37,026 nt of DNA from Clostridia bacterium (GCA_021152595.1 JAGKVC010000019.1:1-37026), one strand, 5' to 3'. Shown: positions 14,691 to 22,936, counted from the stretch's first letter. Numbers and translations are program-made. The notes: generated by a model not told the origin, from the letters alone.

Positions 14691-15633
14691 CGTCATAGTC
14701 TCCGTCAAAATAATGTGTATAGCTCTGATCCTCGTCGCTGTATTCGGCGCGGATTGGCTCGGGCTGTTCCTCTGCAAATGATTCAACCTCGCGCGGAACC
14801 GGCTCGTCATCTTCCTCATCTGCTTCAACCGGTTCCGGCTCCGCAGATGCTTCCGGTTCATCCGGTTCGTCGGGTTCCTCCGGTGCGATTCTGCTTGCGG
14901 CGAACATCATGCCGCCGAGGAAGCACAGCGCCAGCGGAAGCGTCACCCAGAGCCAGTCGTTGGAATCGGCATGGGCGGCGATCTTATTATAGAACAGCAT
15001 GTTCGTCAGGTTCGAGATCACATGAAATACGATCGGGTAGATGATGTTGTTCGTATTCACGAGGATGAAGCCTGCAATACAGCCGAACAGGAACAGGCTG
15101 AGCATGCCGTCTGTTCCGGCGAGCAGATGCGGAATCATGAACAGGATCGACGTCAAAAGCACCGCGGATGCGTTGACGATCGGTTCCTTGCGCTTCCGGC
15201 GGATCAGGTTCATGATCGAAAAACGGTAGAGCAGCTCCTCGCCGACCGGCGTCAGCCACGAAATACCGAAGATCTTTAACGCCGAGAGGACGCCCATATT
15301 GCCGTAATAGCGCGGAAATTTGCCCTCAAGCTCGGAGCCGTAAAACAGGAAGCAGCCCGAGATGCTCCAGAATACTGCCGCCATGATCACAAACAGCATG
15401 ATCGGCAGATTCAGTGTGCCGCAAAAATCCCTGAGCGGTATTTTATAGAATTTATCCGCAATCCATGCGGAAAGTGCGCCGCCGAGCAGAAGCGCGATGC
15501 TGTATGCAAGCGTTTCAAAGGTATCATCCCGGCTCATGAACAGGATGAGCGCTGCCAGCAGCATCGGCGTGAAGCCGGCAAGAAGCAGAATCAGCGTTTT
15601 GACTGCGGAATCAACCGCTTTTGTAAGATCCAA
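14674..15633 (-). CDS. CPBP-family intramembrane metalloprotease with an acidic C-terminal tail
   Basis: This is a roughly 319-residue polytopic membrane protein. The CPBP (Abi) motif E-E-L-L-Y-R is at residues 132-137, and two later histidine motifs follow: F-M-I-P-H-L-L, then V-F-H-V-I-S-N. CPBP proteases cleave within the membrane; roles include prenyl-protein processing and bacteriocin immunity. The last 80 or so residues are very rich in Glu, Asp and Pro, and are probably disordered and cytoplasmic. The TTG at 15633 was chosen because a perfect AAGGAGG lies 7 nt upstream. An ATG at 15669 that overlaps the previous stop (TAATG) would add 12 residues but has a poor ribosome-binding site. 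Confidence 0.85.
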   Translation of the reverse strand: MDLTKAVDSAVKTLILLLAGFTPMLLAALILFMSRDDTFETLAYSIALLLGGALSAWIADKFYKIPLRDFCGTLNLPIMLFVIMAAVFWSISGCFLFYGSELEGKFPRYYGNMGVLSALKIFGISWLTPVGEELLYRFSIMNLIRRKRKEPIVNASAVLLTSILFMIPHLLAGTDGMLSLFLFGCIAGFILVNTNNIIYPIVFHVISNLTNMLFYNKIAAHADSNDWLWVTLPLALCFLGGMMFAASRIAPEEPDEPDEPEASAEPEPVEADEEDDEPVPREVESFAEEQPEPIRAEYSDEDQSYTHYFDGDYDDEREE

Positions 15634-15668
15634 AGGATCGCCTCCTTCGGGGAGAATATATGATAGCA

Positions 15669-16319
15669 TTATGATCCGAAGGCTTCTGCGTCGGTATCGC
15701 AGCCCTCGGGAATTTCCGGTCGCTTCAGATTCGGACATGCAGCAAATGCATTCGGCTCAATCATTTCCAGTCCGGACGGCAGATTGATGCTTTGCAGCGC
15801 GCTGCATCCGTAAAAGGCACCGCATGCGATGATTTTCAGCGATTCCGGCAGACGGACATACCGCAGCGTTTCACAGGTATCAAATGCGCCGATGCCGATT
15901 TCCTCTACGCCCTCCGGAATGACAATTTCCTCCAGCGCATAGCAGTGGCTCAGGAAAAAGGAAGGGATTTCGGTCATGCCGGCAGGAAGCTGTACGGTTT
16001 TCAGCTTTTTGCAGTCCGCCAGCAGCCCGACTGCATCGGTAATCGCAGCCGGCGATTCCGGCAGGACGATCTCCTCTAACGCCTGACTGAATGAGAATGC
16101 GTGCTCGCCGATCTGCCTGACTGTATCCGGCACAATGATCTTGGTGATGTGTTCGGTGCTGCTCAGCGCGCTTTTTGCAATGACGGCGATGTCTTCGGGG
16201 ATGGTCAGCGTTCCGGAAATATCCGCTTTTTTCGTGTACCCGATGAGTGTGACGGTTCCGTTCTCATTTTTCGTTTTGAGTCCGGTTCTGATGCTGTACA
16301 GGAAATCAGAAATCCCCAT
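15669..16319 (-). CDS. Leucine-rich-repeat (BspA-like, LRR_5) protein
   Basis: This 216-residue protein consists of about six BspA-type leucine-rich repeats. Typical repeat lines are I-P-E-G-V-E-E-I-G-I-G-A-F, L-P-E-S-L-K-I-I-A-C-G-A-F and L-P-S-G-L-E-M-I-E-P-N-A-F, each with the E/A-F…C…L core and spacing of about 23 residues. No signal peptide, anchor or dockerin was found, so it is probably cytoplasmic, unlike many large secreted BspA proteins. GGAGG 7 nt upstream supports the ATG. It lies in a leftward operon between the CYTH gene and the CPBP protease. A binding role is likely, but the ligand is unknown. Confidence 0.85.
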   Translation of the reverse strand: MGISDFLYSIRTGLKTKNENGTVTLIGYTKKADISGTLTIPEDIAVIAKSALSSTEHITKIIVPDTVRQIGEHAFSFSQALEEIVLPESPAAITDAVGLLADCKKLKTVQLPAGMTEIPSFFLSHCYALEEIVIPEGVEEIGIGAFDTCETLRYVRLPESLKIIACGAFYGCSALQSINLPSGLEMIEPNAFAACPNLKRPEIPEGCDTDAEAFGS

Positions 16320-16348
16320 TTCATGTCCTCCGAATCAAATTTTGTCGG

Positions 16349-16972
16349 TTACTGAGAATCTTTTTGCGCGGCTGCTGCGATTGCTCGCGCCAGCTTTGAG
16401 CGCTTCTGCGGAATCAGTGCAAATTGCCGCTCGAGCATTTCGGCATATGCAATGAACGCTGCGGTGTCGCCGGATTTCAGCTCCAGCTCCAGCTCTTCAA
16501 AGGGCTGCATCGCGCCGCTTGCGCCCAGTGCGCCGACATCGACTGCGAATTCTGCCGTAAATGACGCATCTGCGCTGATTTCAAGCAGATAACAGTTGCG
16601 GATGAAATCGGTTCTGCCGAGCTCGCGGAAGGTCTGATCCGCAAGCAGATCACAGAGCGCCTGCGGTGCGCCTGCCGACGGGAGCTTTTTCAGTCCCTCG
16701 GTAAGCGTTGCCGCTTCGACCTCGTATTCCTCCCGAAGTGCCTGCGCGCCTTCTTTTTTCAGCGTGCGCTTCATGCAGCAGACCGAGCGGTCATTCTCCT
16801 GCCGGATGCGCAGAGCGGCGCCGTTTTTGTATACCAGATCATCTGCGGTGTCATAGTAGATCGCTGCCATGTGCAGCATATCATGCGAGATCCGCTTCTC
16901 TGCTTGATGCAGAAAATCTGCGAGGGCGGAGAGCGTCTCCTGCGGAATCATCCATTTGTATTCACGTTCCAT
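16349..16972 (-). CDS. CYTH-domain protein (triphosphate tunnel metalloenzyme family)
   Basis: This 207-residue protein begins with the CYTH hallmark E-R-E-Y-K (E-x-E-x-K, residues 2-6). Charged strands typical of the triphosphate tunnel follow: A-A-L-R-I-R-Q-E-N, C-C-M-K-R-T-L-K-K, R-E-E-Y-E-V-E and E-L-E-L-E-L-K-S. Family members hydrolyse inorganic triphosphate or thiamine triphosphate, or make cAMP; the substrate cannot be told from sequence. The start at 16972 places E-R-E-Y-K at the N-terminus, as in the family. The open frame extends further upstream, but only as a shadow of the HEPN gene. No strong ribosome-binding site is visible; the HEPN stop is 10 nt upstream, so coupling is likely. 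Confidence 0.85.
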   Translation of the reverse strand: MEREYKWMIPQETLSALADFLHQAEKRISHDMLHMAAIYYDTADDLVYKNGAALRIRQENDRSVCCMKRTLKKEGAQALREEYEVEAATLTEGLKKLPSAGAPQALCDLLADQTFRELGRTDFIRNCYLLEISADASFTAEFAVDVGALGASGAMQPFEELELELKSGDTAAFIAYAEMLERQFALIPQKRSKLARAIAAAAQKDSQ

Positions 16973-16982
16973 AGATGCACCG

Positions 16983-17426
16983 TCAGCCTGCCGCTTTTTT
17001 CGCATGGTAGCTGGTAAAATCAAACTTGACAAGGCTGTTGACAAAGGTCAGCATATCCGTTGTATCGACGATCAGCTTCTGCACGGATTCCTCATCCAGA
17101 GAAAGAAGGAAGTCGGCAGGGTAGCGCGATTCAATGTAGTAATGGTTGATCTCGCTGCAAAGCGCGATGCGGTCGCGGAAATGCGGATCCTCCTGCATCG
17201 CCTGCTTGCACAGGAACGGCAGGTTGTGACCGTCATAGAGACGATGTCTGCGCCAGAGCAGATAGCCTTTCAGCGCCTTTTCCACGCATTGCTGGCAGTG
17301 GAACGAGATGATATTATAACAGCGCGCATCGTCGAGCAGCAGCTTTGCCGCACGCAGATCAATCGCGGCATAATAGAGCCAGTCGAAATAGCGCTTGCTG
17401 TCTCCGTCACGAAAGCCCCTGCTCAT
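16983..17426 (-). CDS. HEPN-domain protein
   Basis: This 147-residue all-helical protein has the HEPN pattern of the COG1895 type: D-W-L-Y-Y-A-A-I-D-L-R-A-A near residue 15, F-H-C-Q-Q-C-V-E-K-A-L-K-G near 42, H-N-L-P-F-L near 67 and I-E-S-R-Y-P near 98. HEPN proteins paired with minimal nucleotidyltransferases are often RNase toxins whose partner acts as antitoxin. GGAGG lies 8 nt before the ATG at 17426, and the start overlaps the end of the upstream partner by 20 nt, an arrangement typical of such pairs. Whether the canonical R-x4-6-H RNase motif is present is uncertain; I see only R-Y-P at that position. Confidence 0.8.
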   Translation of the reverse strand: MSRGFRDGDSKRYFDWLYYAAIDLRAAKLLLDDARCYNIISFHCQQCVEKALKGYLLWRRHRLYDGHNLPFLCKQAMQEDPHFRDRIALCSEINHYYIESRYPADFLLSLDEESVQKLIVDTTDMLTFVNSLVKFDFTSYHAKKAAG

Positions 17427-17727
17427 ACAGCACACCTCCTGTCTCACGAATCGACCATGCAAATGTCCGCGGATCCTCGGACAGCGTCTCCCATTCGCTC
17501 TGCGTATACAGAACGAGGTCATAGGGGTAATCGCAGTCTACCGCCGTATAAAGGAAGCATTCCAGCTCGGAAATGCTCTTTGTCTCATCCGGCACGATCA
17601 CTGCGAGTTTGAAGCTGATCAGTTCGCTTGTCGCGTGATTGGTCTTGTGGCTGATCAGATAGATTTTCAGCGGTTTGCCGAGCTTTGCAATCGCGTCGGC
17701 AGTTGCCTGAATTTCAGGATAGATCAT
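17407..17727 (-). CDS. Degenerate minimal nucleotidyltransferase (MNT) partner of the HEPN protein
   Basis: This 106-residue protein shares the end of MNT proteins, Y-D-L-V-L-Y-T-Q-S-E-W-E-T-L then F-A-W-S-I-R-E-T-G-G-V-L-Y-E, and lies directly before a HEPN gene. The expected catalytic G-S motif is read as I-S-H-K-T-N, and the Asp-x-Asp metal site is replaced by S-F-K-L-A-V-I-V. It therefore probably does not transfer nucleotides and may only bind and block HEPN (inference). AAGGAG 8 nt upstream selects the ATG at 17727 over a GTG at 17736. The pair is embedded in a long housekeeping operon. Confidence 0.7.
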   Translation of the reverse strand: MIYPEIQATADAIAKLGKPLKIYLISHKTNHATSELISFKLAVIVPDETKSISELECFLYTAVDCDYPYDLVLYTQSEWETLSEDPRTFAWSIRETGGVLYEQGLS

Positions 17728-17745
17728 GAGAAACACTCCTTTTCG

Positions 17746-18237
17746 TTATTTTAGTATCAGGTTCATGATTGCTGCAAGGATCGCCGCGCAGACCGGATAA
17801 CCGACCAGCGTGAAAACCCATTTTCCAATCAGAGTTTTTCCGTAGATATAGGGCATGAGATCCTCCGTTCCCGGGATGATCCACGCCTTTGTTTTGCCTA
17901 CCCAGTACCAGTCGATGAACAGGCGGTCGAACAGTCCTTCGACCAGCAGAATCACGCAGATCTGCCAGAAGCCTTCGCCGAATCCGCGCGCGCCGTTGAT
18001 GCCGTAAACCGAAATCATGACAAAGAGGAATAACGGCAGGATGCCGAACAGCCGGAACAGTCCGGCGCTGCGCCTGATGCGTGCTTCGGTCGTCAGTCCG
18101 CGCTCGATCACACGCTGCTGTACCTCTTTTTCATACAGGCATACCAGCCCGACGGGGCCGTTCGCAATGCCGACGACACAGGCAATCAGGACGATAAAGC
18201 TGGCGACAATGCCTTCAATCAGAACATGTCCGATCAT
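17746..18237 (-). CDS. Membrane protein of unknown function
   Basis: This 163-residue protein has four hydrophobic segments, at about 8-30, 62-80, 90-108 and 138-160. A cytoplasmic-looking loop between the first two is rich in E, R and K (Y-E-K-E-V-Q-Q-R-V-I-E-R-G-L). A motif-like stretch F-I-D-W-Y-W-V-G-K-T-K-A-W sits between segments 3 and 4. I do not recognise the family. AAGGAG precedes the ATG with good spacing. It lies between rlmH and the MNT/HEPN pair and is probably transcribed with them. Confidence 0.7.
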   Translation of the reverse strand: MIGHVLIEGIVASFIVLIACVVGIANGPVGLVCLYEKEVQQRVIERGLTTEARIRRSAGLFRLFGILPLFLFVMISVYGINGARGFGEGFWQICVILLVEGLFDRLFIDWYWVGKTKAWIIPGTEDLMPYIYGKTLIGKWVFTLVGYPVCAAILAAIMNLILK

Positions 18238-18249
18238 TTCGATTCTCCT

Positions 18250-18723
18250 TTATTTGTGATATTTTCCGCCGGTGCTGATCTGGAATGCACGGTAAAGCTG
18301 TTCCATCAGCAGGACGCGGGCGATCTGGTGCGTGAAGGTCATCGGAGACATCGAAAAACGCATATCTGCTGCTTTTTTGACTTCATCTGAGAGACCGAAG
18401 CTCGATCCGATCACAAAGCTCACCGTGCTGTCGCCGGAGACTGCGGCGGTATCAAGCATCTGTGCAAATTCCTCGCTGCTGCGCAGTTTTCCCTCTATGC
18501 ACAGCGCGATGATCTTGCCGCGGCAGGCGTGCAGAATCGCTTTGCCCTCCTGCGAAAGTGCCGCTGCGATTTCTGCATCGGCAGGGGATTCGGAAAGCCG
18601 CGATTCCGGCAGCTCCGTCAGGCTCAGGCGGCAGTAGCGCTGCAATCGCTTCTCATATTCGGCATAGGCATCGCGGAGCCATTTCTCCTTGAGCTTGCCG
18701 ACTGTTATCAGATGTATCTGCAT
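18250..18723 (-). CDS. rlmH: 23S rRNA pseudouridine-1915 N3-methyltransferase
   Basis: RlmH methylates pseudouridine 1915 in helix 69 of 23S rRNA on assembled 70S ribosomes. The 157-residue SPOUT protein has the typical start M-Q-I-H-L-I-T-V-G-K-L-K-E. V-I-G-S-S-F-G-L-S-D-E-V (SAM knot) is near residue 103, then S-M-S-P-M-T-F-T-H-Q-I-A-R and E-Q-L-Y-R-A, ending in K-Y-H-K. The usual G-G-S-F/x-G of the knot reads G-S-S-F-G. The ATG at 18723 overlaps the stop of the metallo-hydrolase gene (TGATG), as in many Firmicutes, where the two are neighbours. Confidence 0.96.
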   Translation of the reverse strand: MQIHLITVGKLKEKWLRDAYAEYEKRLQRYCRLSLTELPESRLSESPADAEIAAALSQEGKAILHACRGKIIALCIEGKLRSSEEFAQMLDTAAVSGDSTVSFVIGSSFGLSDEVKKAADMRFSMSPMTFTHQIARVLLMEQLYRAFQISTGGKYHK

Positions 18724-19511
18724 CAAAATCCGATCATCCTCCCGTCTGTTTCCGGCGGCGCAGTTTGCAAAAGGTAATCGCTGCCGCGGCGGAAACTGCT
18801 CAGTGCGCGCTCAACCGTCGATTCGGCAAGCTCCGGCAGATTGTTGTGCTGACTCAGATGCCCGAGGATCAGGCGCGTGGTGCCGCTTTGCAGAAGCGTT
18901 TCCGCGGCGGCTGCACAGTCGTCATTCGAGAGATGCCCGACCTCCGAGGCGATCCGCATTTTGAGATATCCCGGGTACGGACCGGTGCGGAGCATTTCCT
19001 TGTCATAATTTGCTTCGAGCAGCACCAGATCACAGCCCGAAAGCGCCGCGGCGACTTCCTCCGAGACATATCCCAGATCGGTGCAGACCGCGCAGGTTCT
19101 CCCGTCCGGCAGCTCCATCCGGTAGCCGCAGCTCTGGGCGGTGTCATGGGATGTTGCAAAGGGCGTGACGCGGATACCGGCGCATTCTACCGTTCCGGTC
19201 AGCGCGCGGCATTCCTGCTCCGGCTCCAGATAGTTCCCGTCAAAGAGGTACTGCCGCGTGATCGGCTGCGCATAGACCGGAATCTTGTATTTCTTTGTAA
19301 ATACGCGCAATCCGGCGACGTGATCGCTGTGATCGTGCGTGATGAATATACCCTGAACTGCATCGGCGGGGATGCCGCAGCGTGCAAGTGCCTGCGTCAG
19401 TCGTCTTGCCGAAACACCGCAGTCGATCAGGATGCCGCCTGACGGCGTTCCGATGAACTCTGCATTTCCCGAGCTGCCGCTGAAAAGCGGATAGATCCGC
19501 GCCAAGTGCAT
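18723..19511 (-). CDS. Metallo-beta-lactamase-fold hydrolase, WalJ/YycJ-like
   Basis: This 262-residue cytoplasmic protein has the dinuclear metal motif T-H-D-H-S-D-H (residues 58-64), a further His in A-T-S-H-D-T, the bridging Asp in C-T-D-L-G-Y and the terminal His in L-G-H-L-S-Q-H-N-N. The start S-G-S-S-G-N is characteristic of the YycJ/WalJ group of predicted phosphodiesterases or exonucleases, which often neighbour rlmH. AAAGG 6 nt upstream selects the ATG at 19511; further upstream in-frame starts lack support. It is the first gene after the murA terminator, and no clear promoter was found for it, so partial read-through is possible. Confidence 0.9.
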   Translation of the reverse strand: MHLARIYPLFSGSSGNAEFIGTPSGGILIDCGVSARRLTQALARCGIPADAVQGIFITHDHSDHVAGLRVFTKKYKIPVYAQPITRQYLFDGNYLEPEQECRALTGTVECAGIRVTPFATSHDTAQSCGYRMELPDGRTCAVCTDLGYVSEEVAAALSGCDLVLLEANYDKEMLRTGPYPGYLKMRIASEVGHLSNDDCAAAAETLLQSGTTRLILGHLSQHNNLPELAESTVERALSSFRRGSDYLLQTAPPETDGRMIGF

Positions 19512-19529
19512 CCACATCCTTTCATCGTT

Positions 19530-19565
19530 GTATATACAAACAGGGCGAAACATCCGTCCGCCCTG
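19530..19565 (-). terminator. Terminator after murA
   Basis: Reading leftward, CAGGGCG and CGCCCTG (19559-19565 and 19541-19547) form a 7-bp stem with an 11-nt loop, followed by TTTGTATAT. The U-tract is imperfect, so termination may be partial. Confidence 0.65.
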
Positions 19566-19576
19566 TGAGTTTCCAA

Positions 19577-20917
19577 TTATACCGCGTCCTGCTGCGGCTT
19601 TTCCGGCTGAACCTCCTGAATAATCGGCTCATTTTGCTTCGTCACCGGAGTGATCGGTTTTTTTTCGATGCATGCACCGAGCGCACGGAGCTTTCCTTCC
19701 ATATCGGCATAGCCGCGCTCGATATGGAAAATATCTTCAATCGTTGTGATGCCGCTTGCAGCGAGACCTGCAATCATCAGCGCTGCACCTGCACGCAGGT
19801 CACACGCCTTGACCGGTGCGCCGGTCAGCTTGCCGGTGCCTTCAATCACAGCGACTTTGCCGTCTACCTGAATATCGGCGCCCATTCTGCGCAGCTCGTC
19901 AACATACTGAAAACGCTGCTCGGAGACGCCCTCCTTGATCATGCTGGTGCCTTCTGCAAGGCAGAGCAGTGCGGAGATCTGCGGCTGCATATCGGTCGGG
20001 AAACCGGGATGCGGACGCGTTTTGATGCTTGTCTTGACAAGCGGACCGTCCACGGAGACGCGGACAGCATCGTCAAACTGCTCGATCTTGACGCCGATTT
20101 TCTCCATGACGGAGATAATCGACTCGAGATGCTTCGGAATGACGTTTTTGATGAGGACATCGCCGTGAGTTGCGGCTGCGGCGACCATGTAGGTGCCTGC
20201 CTCAATCTGATCCGGAATGACGGCGTAGCTTGTACCGCGCAGATACTTGACGCCGCGGATCTTGATGGTATCGGTGCCGGCGCCCATGATATCAGCGCCC
20301 ATCGAATTCAAAAAGCTCGCAAGATCGACGATATGCGGTTCCTTTGCGGCATTCTCGATGATCGTCAGACCGTCTGCCTTGACCGCTGCGAGGATCGCAT
20401 TCATCGTTGCGCCGACCGTGACACAGTCAAAGAAGATCTGATTGCCCTTCAGACCGTTCGGCGTGGTAATATCAATCATGCCGCGATCCTGTCTGCAATC
20501 CGCGCCGAGCTTGGCAAATGCCTTCATGTGCTGGTCGATCGGACGGTCGCCGAGCGGACATCCGCCCGGTCTGGAGACGCGGCAGTGCCCGAATTTTCCG
20601 AGCAGCGCGCCCATGAAATAATAGGAAGCACGCATTCTTCTTGCGCTCTCATACGGAACGCAGTGATTGCGAATGCTGCGCGTATCAATCCGGTAGGTAT
20701 GCGGTGCGATATATTCGACCTTTGCGCCCAGCTCCCGAAGAATCTGGATGCTGATCGTCACATCGCTGATTTCCGGCACATTTTCAATGATGCACGGTTC
20801 ATCGGCGAGGATTGTTGCAGGCAAAATCGCAACAACTGCATTTTTTGCGCCGCTGATTTCAACCTCACCATGCAGCACTCTGCCGCCGCTGATGACAAAT
20901 TTCTCAGGTGTTTTCAC
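19577..20917 (-). CDS. murA: UDP-N-acetylglucosamine 1-carboxyvinyltransferase
   Basis: MurA transfers enolpyruvate from PEP to UDP-GlcNAc, the first committed step of peptidoglycan synthesis and the target of fosfomycin. From the chosen start the protein has about 446 residues. Lys25-Asn26 is in I-S-G-A-K-N-A. The catalytic Cys120 is in R-P-G-G-C-P-L-G-D-R-P-I-D, the fosfomycin-sensitive form. G-F-P-T-D-M-Q-P lies in the second half. The GTG at 20917 has a perfect AAGGAG 8 nt upstream and gives the usual MurA N-terminus. The frame stays open to 21010 but would add 31 atypical residues with weak ribosome sites. The last 25 residues form a P/E/Q-rich tail beyond the fold. Confidence 0.94.
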   Translation of the reverse strand: MKTPEKFVISGGRVLHGEVEISGAKNAVVAILPATILADEPCIIENVPEISDVTISIQILRELGAKVEYIAPHTYRIDTRSIRNHCVPYESARRMRASYYFMGALLGKFGHCRVSRPGGCPLGDRPIDQHMKAFAKLGADCRQDRGMIDITTPNGLKGNQIFFDCVTVGATMNAILAAVKADGLTIIENAAKEPHIVDLASFLNSMGADIMGAGTDTIKIRGVKYLRGTSYAVIPDQIEAGTYMVAAAATHGDVLIKNVIPKHLESIISVMEKIGVKIEQFDDAVRVSVDGPLVKTSIKTRPHPGFPTDMQPQISALLCLAEGTSMIKEGVSEQRFQYVDELRRMGADIQVDGKVAVIEGTGKLTGAPVKACDLRAGAALMIAGLAASGITTIEDIFHIERGYADMEGKLRALGACIEKKPITPVTKQNEPIIQEVQPEKPQQDAV

Positions 20918-21034
20918 GGCTTGTTCTCCTTGTTCATGACACATATCGGTTTTCGTTCCGGTCAGCGAGTGTGTTTCTGTATTCGCCGCCGTATCCATTA
21001 TCGTATCCAAAATGAATCCATCATCCTTCGCTTT

Positions 21035-21844
21035 TTAATTCGGGGAAACCGAGATTTCCCCGCCGGCGGCATTGAGCCAGTGGGGCTCTGCACCGTCGTA
21101 TTCCGTGACGATTGCCTTCTCGATCACGACAGGGGATTTCGGCTTGGAATTGCCGTCTACCGCGACCTTCTGGATCGCAAGGCAGTGTTCCAGTCCGTCA
21201 AAGACCTGTCCGAAGACTTCGTAGCCGCCGTCAAGGAACGGCTGTCCGCCGGCATTCTGATAGAGCTGTGTCAGCTCGGGAGAGAGGACAATGCCGGCAG
21301 CATCACGGAGCTGCTGAAGGTAATCGGGCGTACATTCCTGACCTGTGACGATATAAAACTGACTCTTGTTCAGCTTATCCGGTCCGATCGCGTAGGCGAC
21401 CGCGCCTGTCACATGGCAGAGATGCCCGGAGATGGTCTGCTCAAAGCCGGTGCTGCTGCCCCATGCATCGACACCGCCTGTGCCGTTGCCTTTGGGATCG
21501 CCGCCCTGAATGACGAAGCCGTCCACGACGCGGTGGAAGATCAGTTCATCATAGAAGCCGCTTTCGACCAGCTTTTTGAAGTTTTCGACACCCTTCGGAG
21601 ATTCCTCCGGAAAGAGCCGGATTTTGACATCGCCGTAATCCTTGATGGTCATGACGACGATCTCTTCGCCCTTTTGCGGGGCCGTAAAATTGACGATATC
21701 GCCGACCGAGACGGATTGCTCCTCGATCTGACCGGCGGGATCGGTAGTTTCAAGCGTGACGGTTTTCTGCTTGCAGCCCGTTGCGAGCAGCATCGCACCG
21801 CTGAGCAGTACGGCAGAAAGACATCTGAGATCCTGTTTTCGCAT
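21035..21844 (-). CDS. Peptidyl-prolyl cis-trans isomerase, cyclophilin type, lipoprotein
   Basis: This 269-residue protein is exported and lipid-anchored: the signal peptide ends in L-L-A-T-G-C, a lipobox with Cys24. The cyclophilin domain spans about residues 65-255. It has the catalytic Arg in I-F-H-R-V-V-D-G-F-V-I-Q-G-G-D-P and N-K-S-Q-F-Y-I-V-T for peptide binding; the expected cyclosporin-site Trp is not obvious. An insert of about 25 residues after G-Q-E-C-T-P-D-Y is unusual. GGAG lies 11 nt before the ATG at 21844. It has its own promoter and probably helps fold secreted proteins outside the membrane. A second, divergent paralogue is encoded just upstream. Confidence 0.9.
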   Translation of the reverse strand: MRKQDLRCLSAVLLSGAMLLATGCKQKTVTLETTDPAGQIEEQSVSVGDIVNFTAPQKGEEIVVMTIKDYGDVKIRLFPEESPKGVENFKKLVESGFYDELIFHRVVDGFVIQGGDPKGNGTGGVDAWGSSTGFEQTISGHLCHVTGAVAYAIGPDKLNKSQFYIVTGQECTPDYLQQLRDAAGIVLSPELTQLYQNAGGQPFLDGGYEVFGQVFDGLEHCLAIQKVAVDGNSKPKSPVVIEKAIVTEYDGAEPHWLNAAGGEISVSPN

Positions 21845-21919
21845 GAGACAGTTTTCTCCTTGTAAGATTCCGGTGATCTGCGACAGGGCGCAATAAGCCC
21901 ACCGGACCATAACACTCAT

Positions 21920-21948
21920 ATTATATCACGTTTTTTTCCGTTTGTAAA
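21920..21948 (-). promoter_or_regulatory. Promoter of the cyclophilin lipoprotein gene
   Basis: Reading leftward, TTTACA (21943-21948), a 17-bp spacer and TATAAT (21920-21925) lie 75 nt upstream of the start codon. Confidence 0.75.
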
Positions 21949-22065
21949 GGAAAATTTCAGGATTCTGTTATCTTTTTCTAAGAAATGGGATTCTGTGATA
22001 CCGGTTTTACAGCAATTTGAAGGAAATCGGATGCTGATAAACAATGGTTCTTTATGAGAATGCAC

Positions 22066-22091
22066 AAAAACAACGGTTACAGGACTGTAAC
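22066..22091 (-). terminator. Possible terminator after the second cyclophilin gene
   Basis: Leftward, GTTACAG-TC-CTGTAAC forms a 7-bp stem 3 nt after the stop, followed a few bases later by TTTTT. The loop is very tight, so the call is tentative. Confidence 0.4.
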
Positions 22092-22093
22092 TT

Positions 22094-22903
22094 TTAGGGC
22101 GCTTTTGTAATCTCAATGCTCGTGATGCGGATTTCCTCCGCCGGTTTTTTGCTCTCGCCCTCGCCGGTCACCTTTGCATCGGTGATCGCGTCAAGTACCT
22201 CGAAGCCGTCCTGAAGCTGTCCGAAGACCGTGAGCTGCTGGGCGTAATTCGGGATGCCGCCCTTTTCGATCAGCGCTTCGCCGACACGGTTCAGCGCCTC
22301 GTTATCCTCAACATGCAGGCCGTTCTTCATCTCCTCCGTCATTTCGACGGTATCGACGACCAGAAACCGGCTGCCGGTGAAATGGTCGCGCGTTTTCGTC
22401 AGCGTCTTCCAGAAGCCGCCTTCGGTTTTCGTTTCCAGTGCGCAGAGCGCGCCTCTCAGCGGCCAGAGCTTCGGGGAAAGCTCCTGCGGAATCCGCTCCT
22501 GTGCGCTTGCGGCTTCGCTCTCCGAAAGCGTACCCTCGGGATTCTTTCCGCCGCCGGAGAAGAAGATCTGCGGTTCAACGTGGAATACATATGTATCATT
22601 ATAGTACCCCGCTTCTGCCAGCTTGCAGAAATTCGCAACGGTTTCGGGGCACTGCTCGGGATAGAGCGTATAGGTCATATCGCCCATTGTCGTGTGCATG
22701 ACTGCGACCGGATCGCCTGTCTTCGGCGGATCAAGCTGAATCAGCGCAATATCCTCATTATTCAGTACGGTTGAATAGCCGCCGGTCAGATTGGAAAGCA
22801 GCGCCATTCCGAATGAGCTGATGAGTGTCAGCGTGAAGACGATCAGCAGACCTTTGGTGAGCTTCGACTTCTGCTGCGGCGAACGGGGTGCAGATTGCAG
22901 CAT
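22094..22903 (-). CDS. Membrane-anchored cyclophilin-like protein, probably inactive as an isomerase
   Basis: The 269-residue protein has a hydrophobic helix at about 18-37 after a basic N-terminus, so it is anchored with its domain outside. The fold follows cyclophilins: T-T-M-G-D-M-T-Y-T-L-Y-P-E at about 71-83, then N-F-C-K-L-A-E-A-G-Y-Y, and later F-G-Q-L-Q-D-G-F-E-V-L-D-A-I. The catalytic F-H-R-V…Q-G-G-D is replaced by F-H-V-E-P-Q-I-F-F-S-G-G-G, so the key Arg is lost, and the central part (S-E-S-E-A-A-S-A-Q-E-R-I) is divergent. AAAGGA 9 nt upstream supports the ATG. It is driven by a perfect consensus promoter. A chaperone or scaffold role is possible (inference). Confidence 0.82.
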   Translation of the reverse strand: MLQSAPRSPQQKSKLTKGLLIVFTLTLISSFGMALLSNLTGGYSTVLNNEDIALIQLDPPKTGDPVAVMHTTMGDMTYTLYPEQCPETVANFCKLAEAGYYNDTYVFHVEPQIFFSGGGKNPEGTLSESEAASAQERIPQELSPKLWPLRGALCALETKTEGGFWKTLTKTRDHFTGSRFLVVDTVEMTEEMKNGLHVEDNEALNRVGEALIEKGGIPNYAQQLTVFGQLQDGFEVLDAITDAKVTGEGESKKPAEEIRITSIEITKAP

Positions 22904-22936
22904 ATCAATTTATCCTTTACGTAATAGTTGTTTATT

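Noticed and set aside
19565..21865. Very long rightward open frame (over 760 codons) opposite murA and the cyclophilin gene
   Set aside because: It is antisense to two clearly recognised genes, has no ribosome-binding site or known domain, and reflects codon bias on the real strand.
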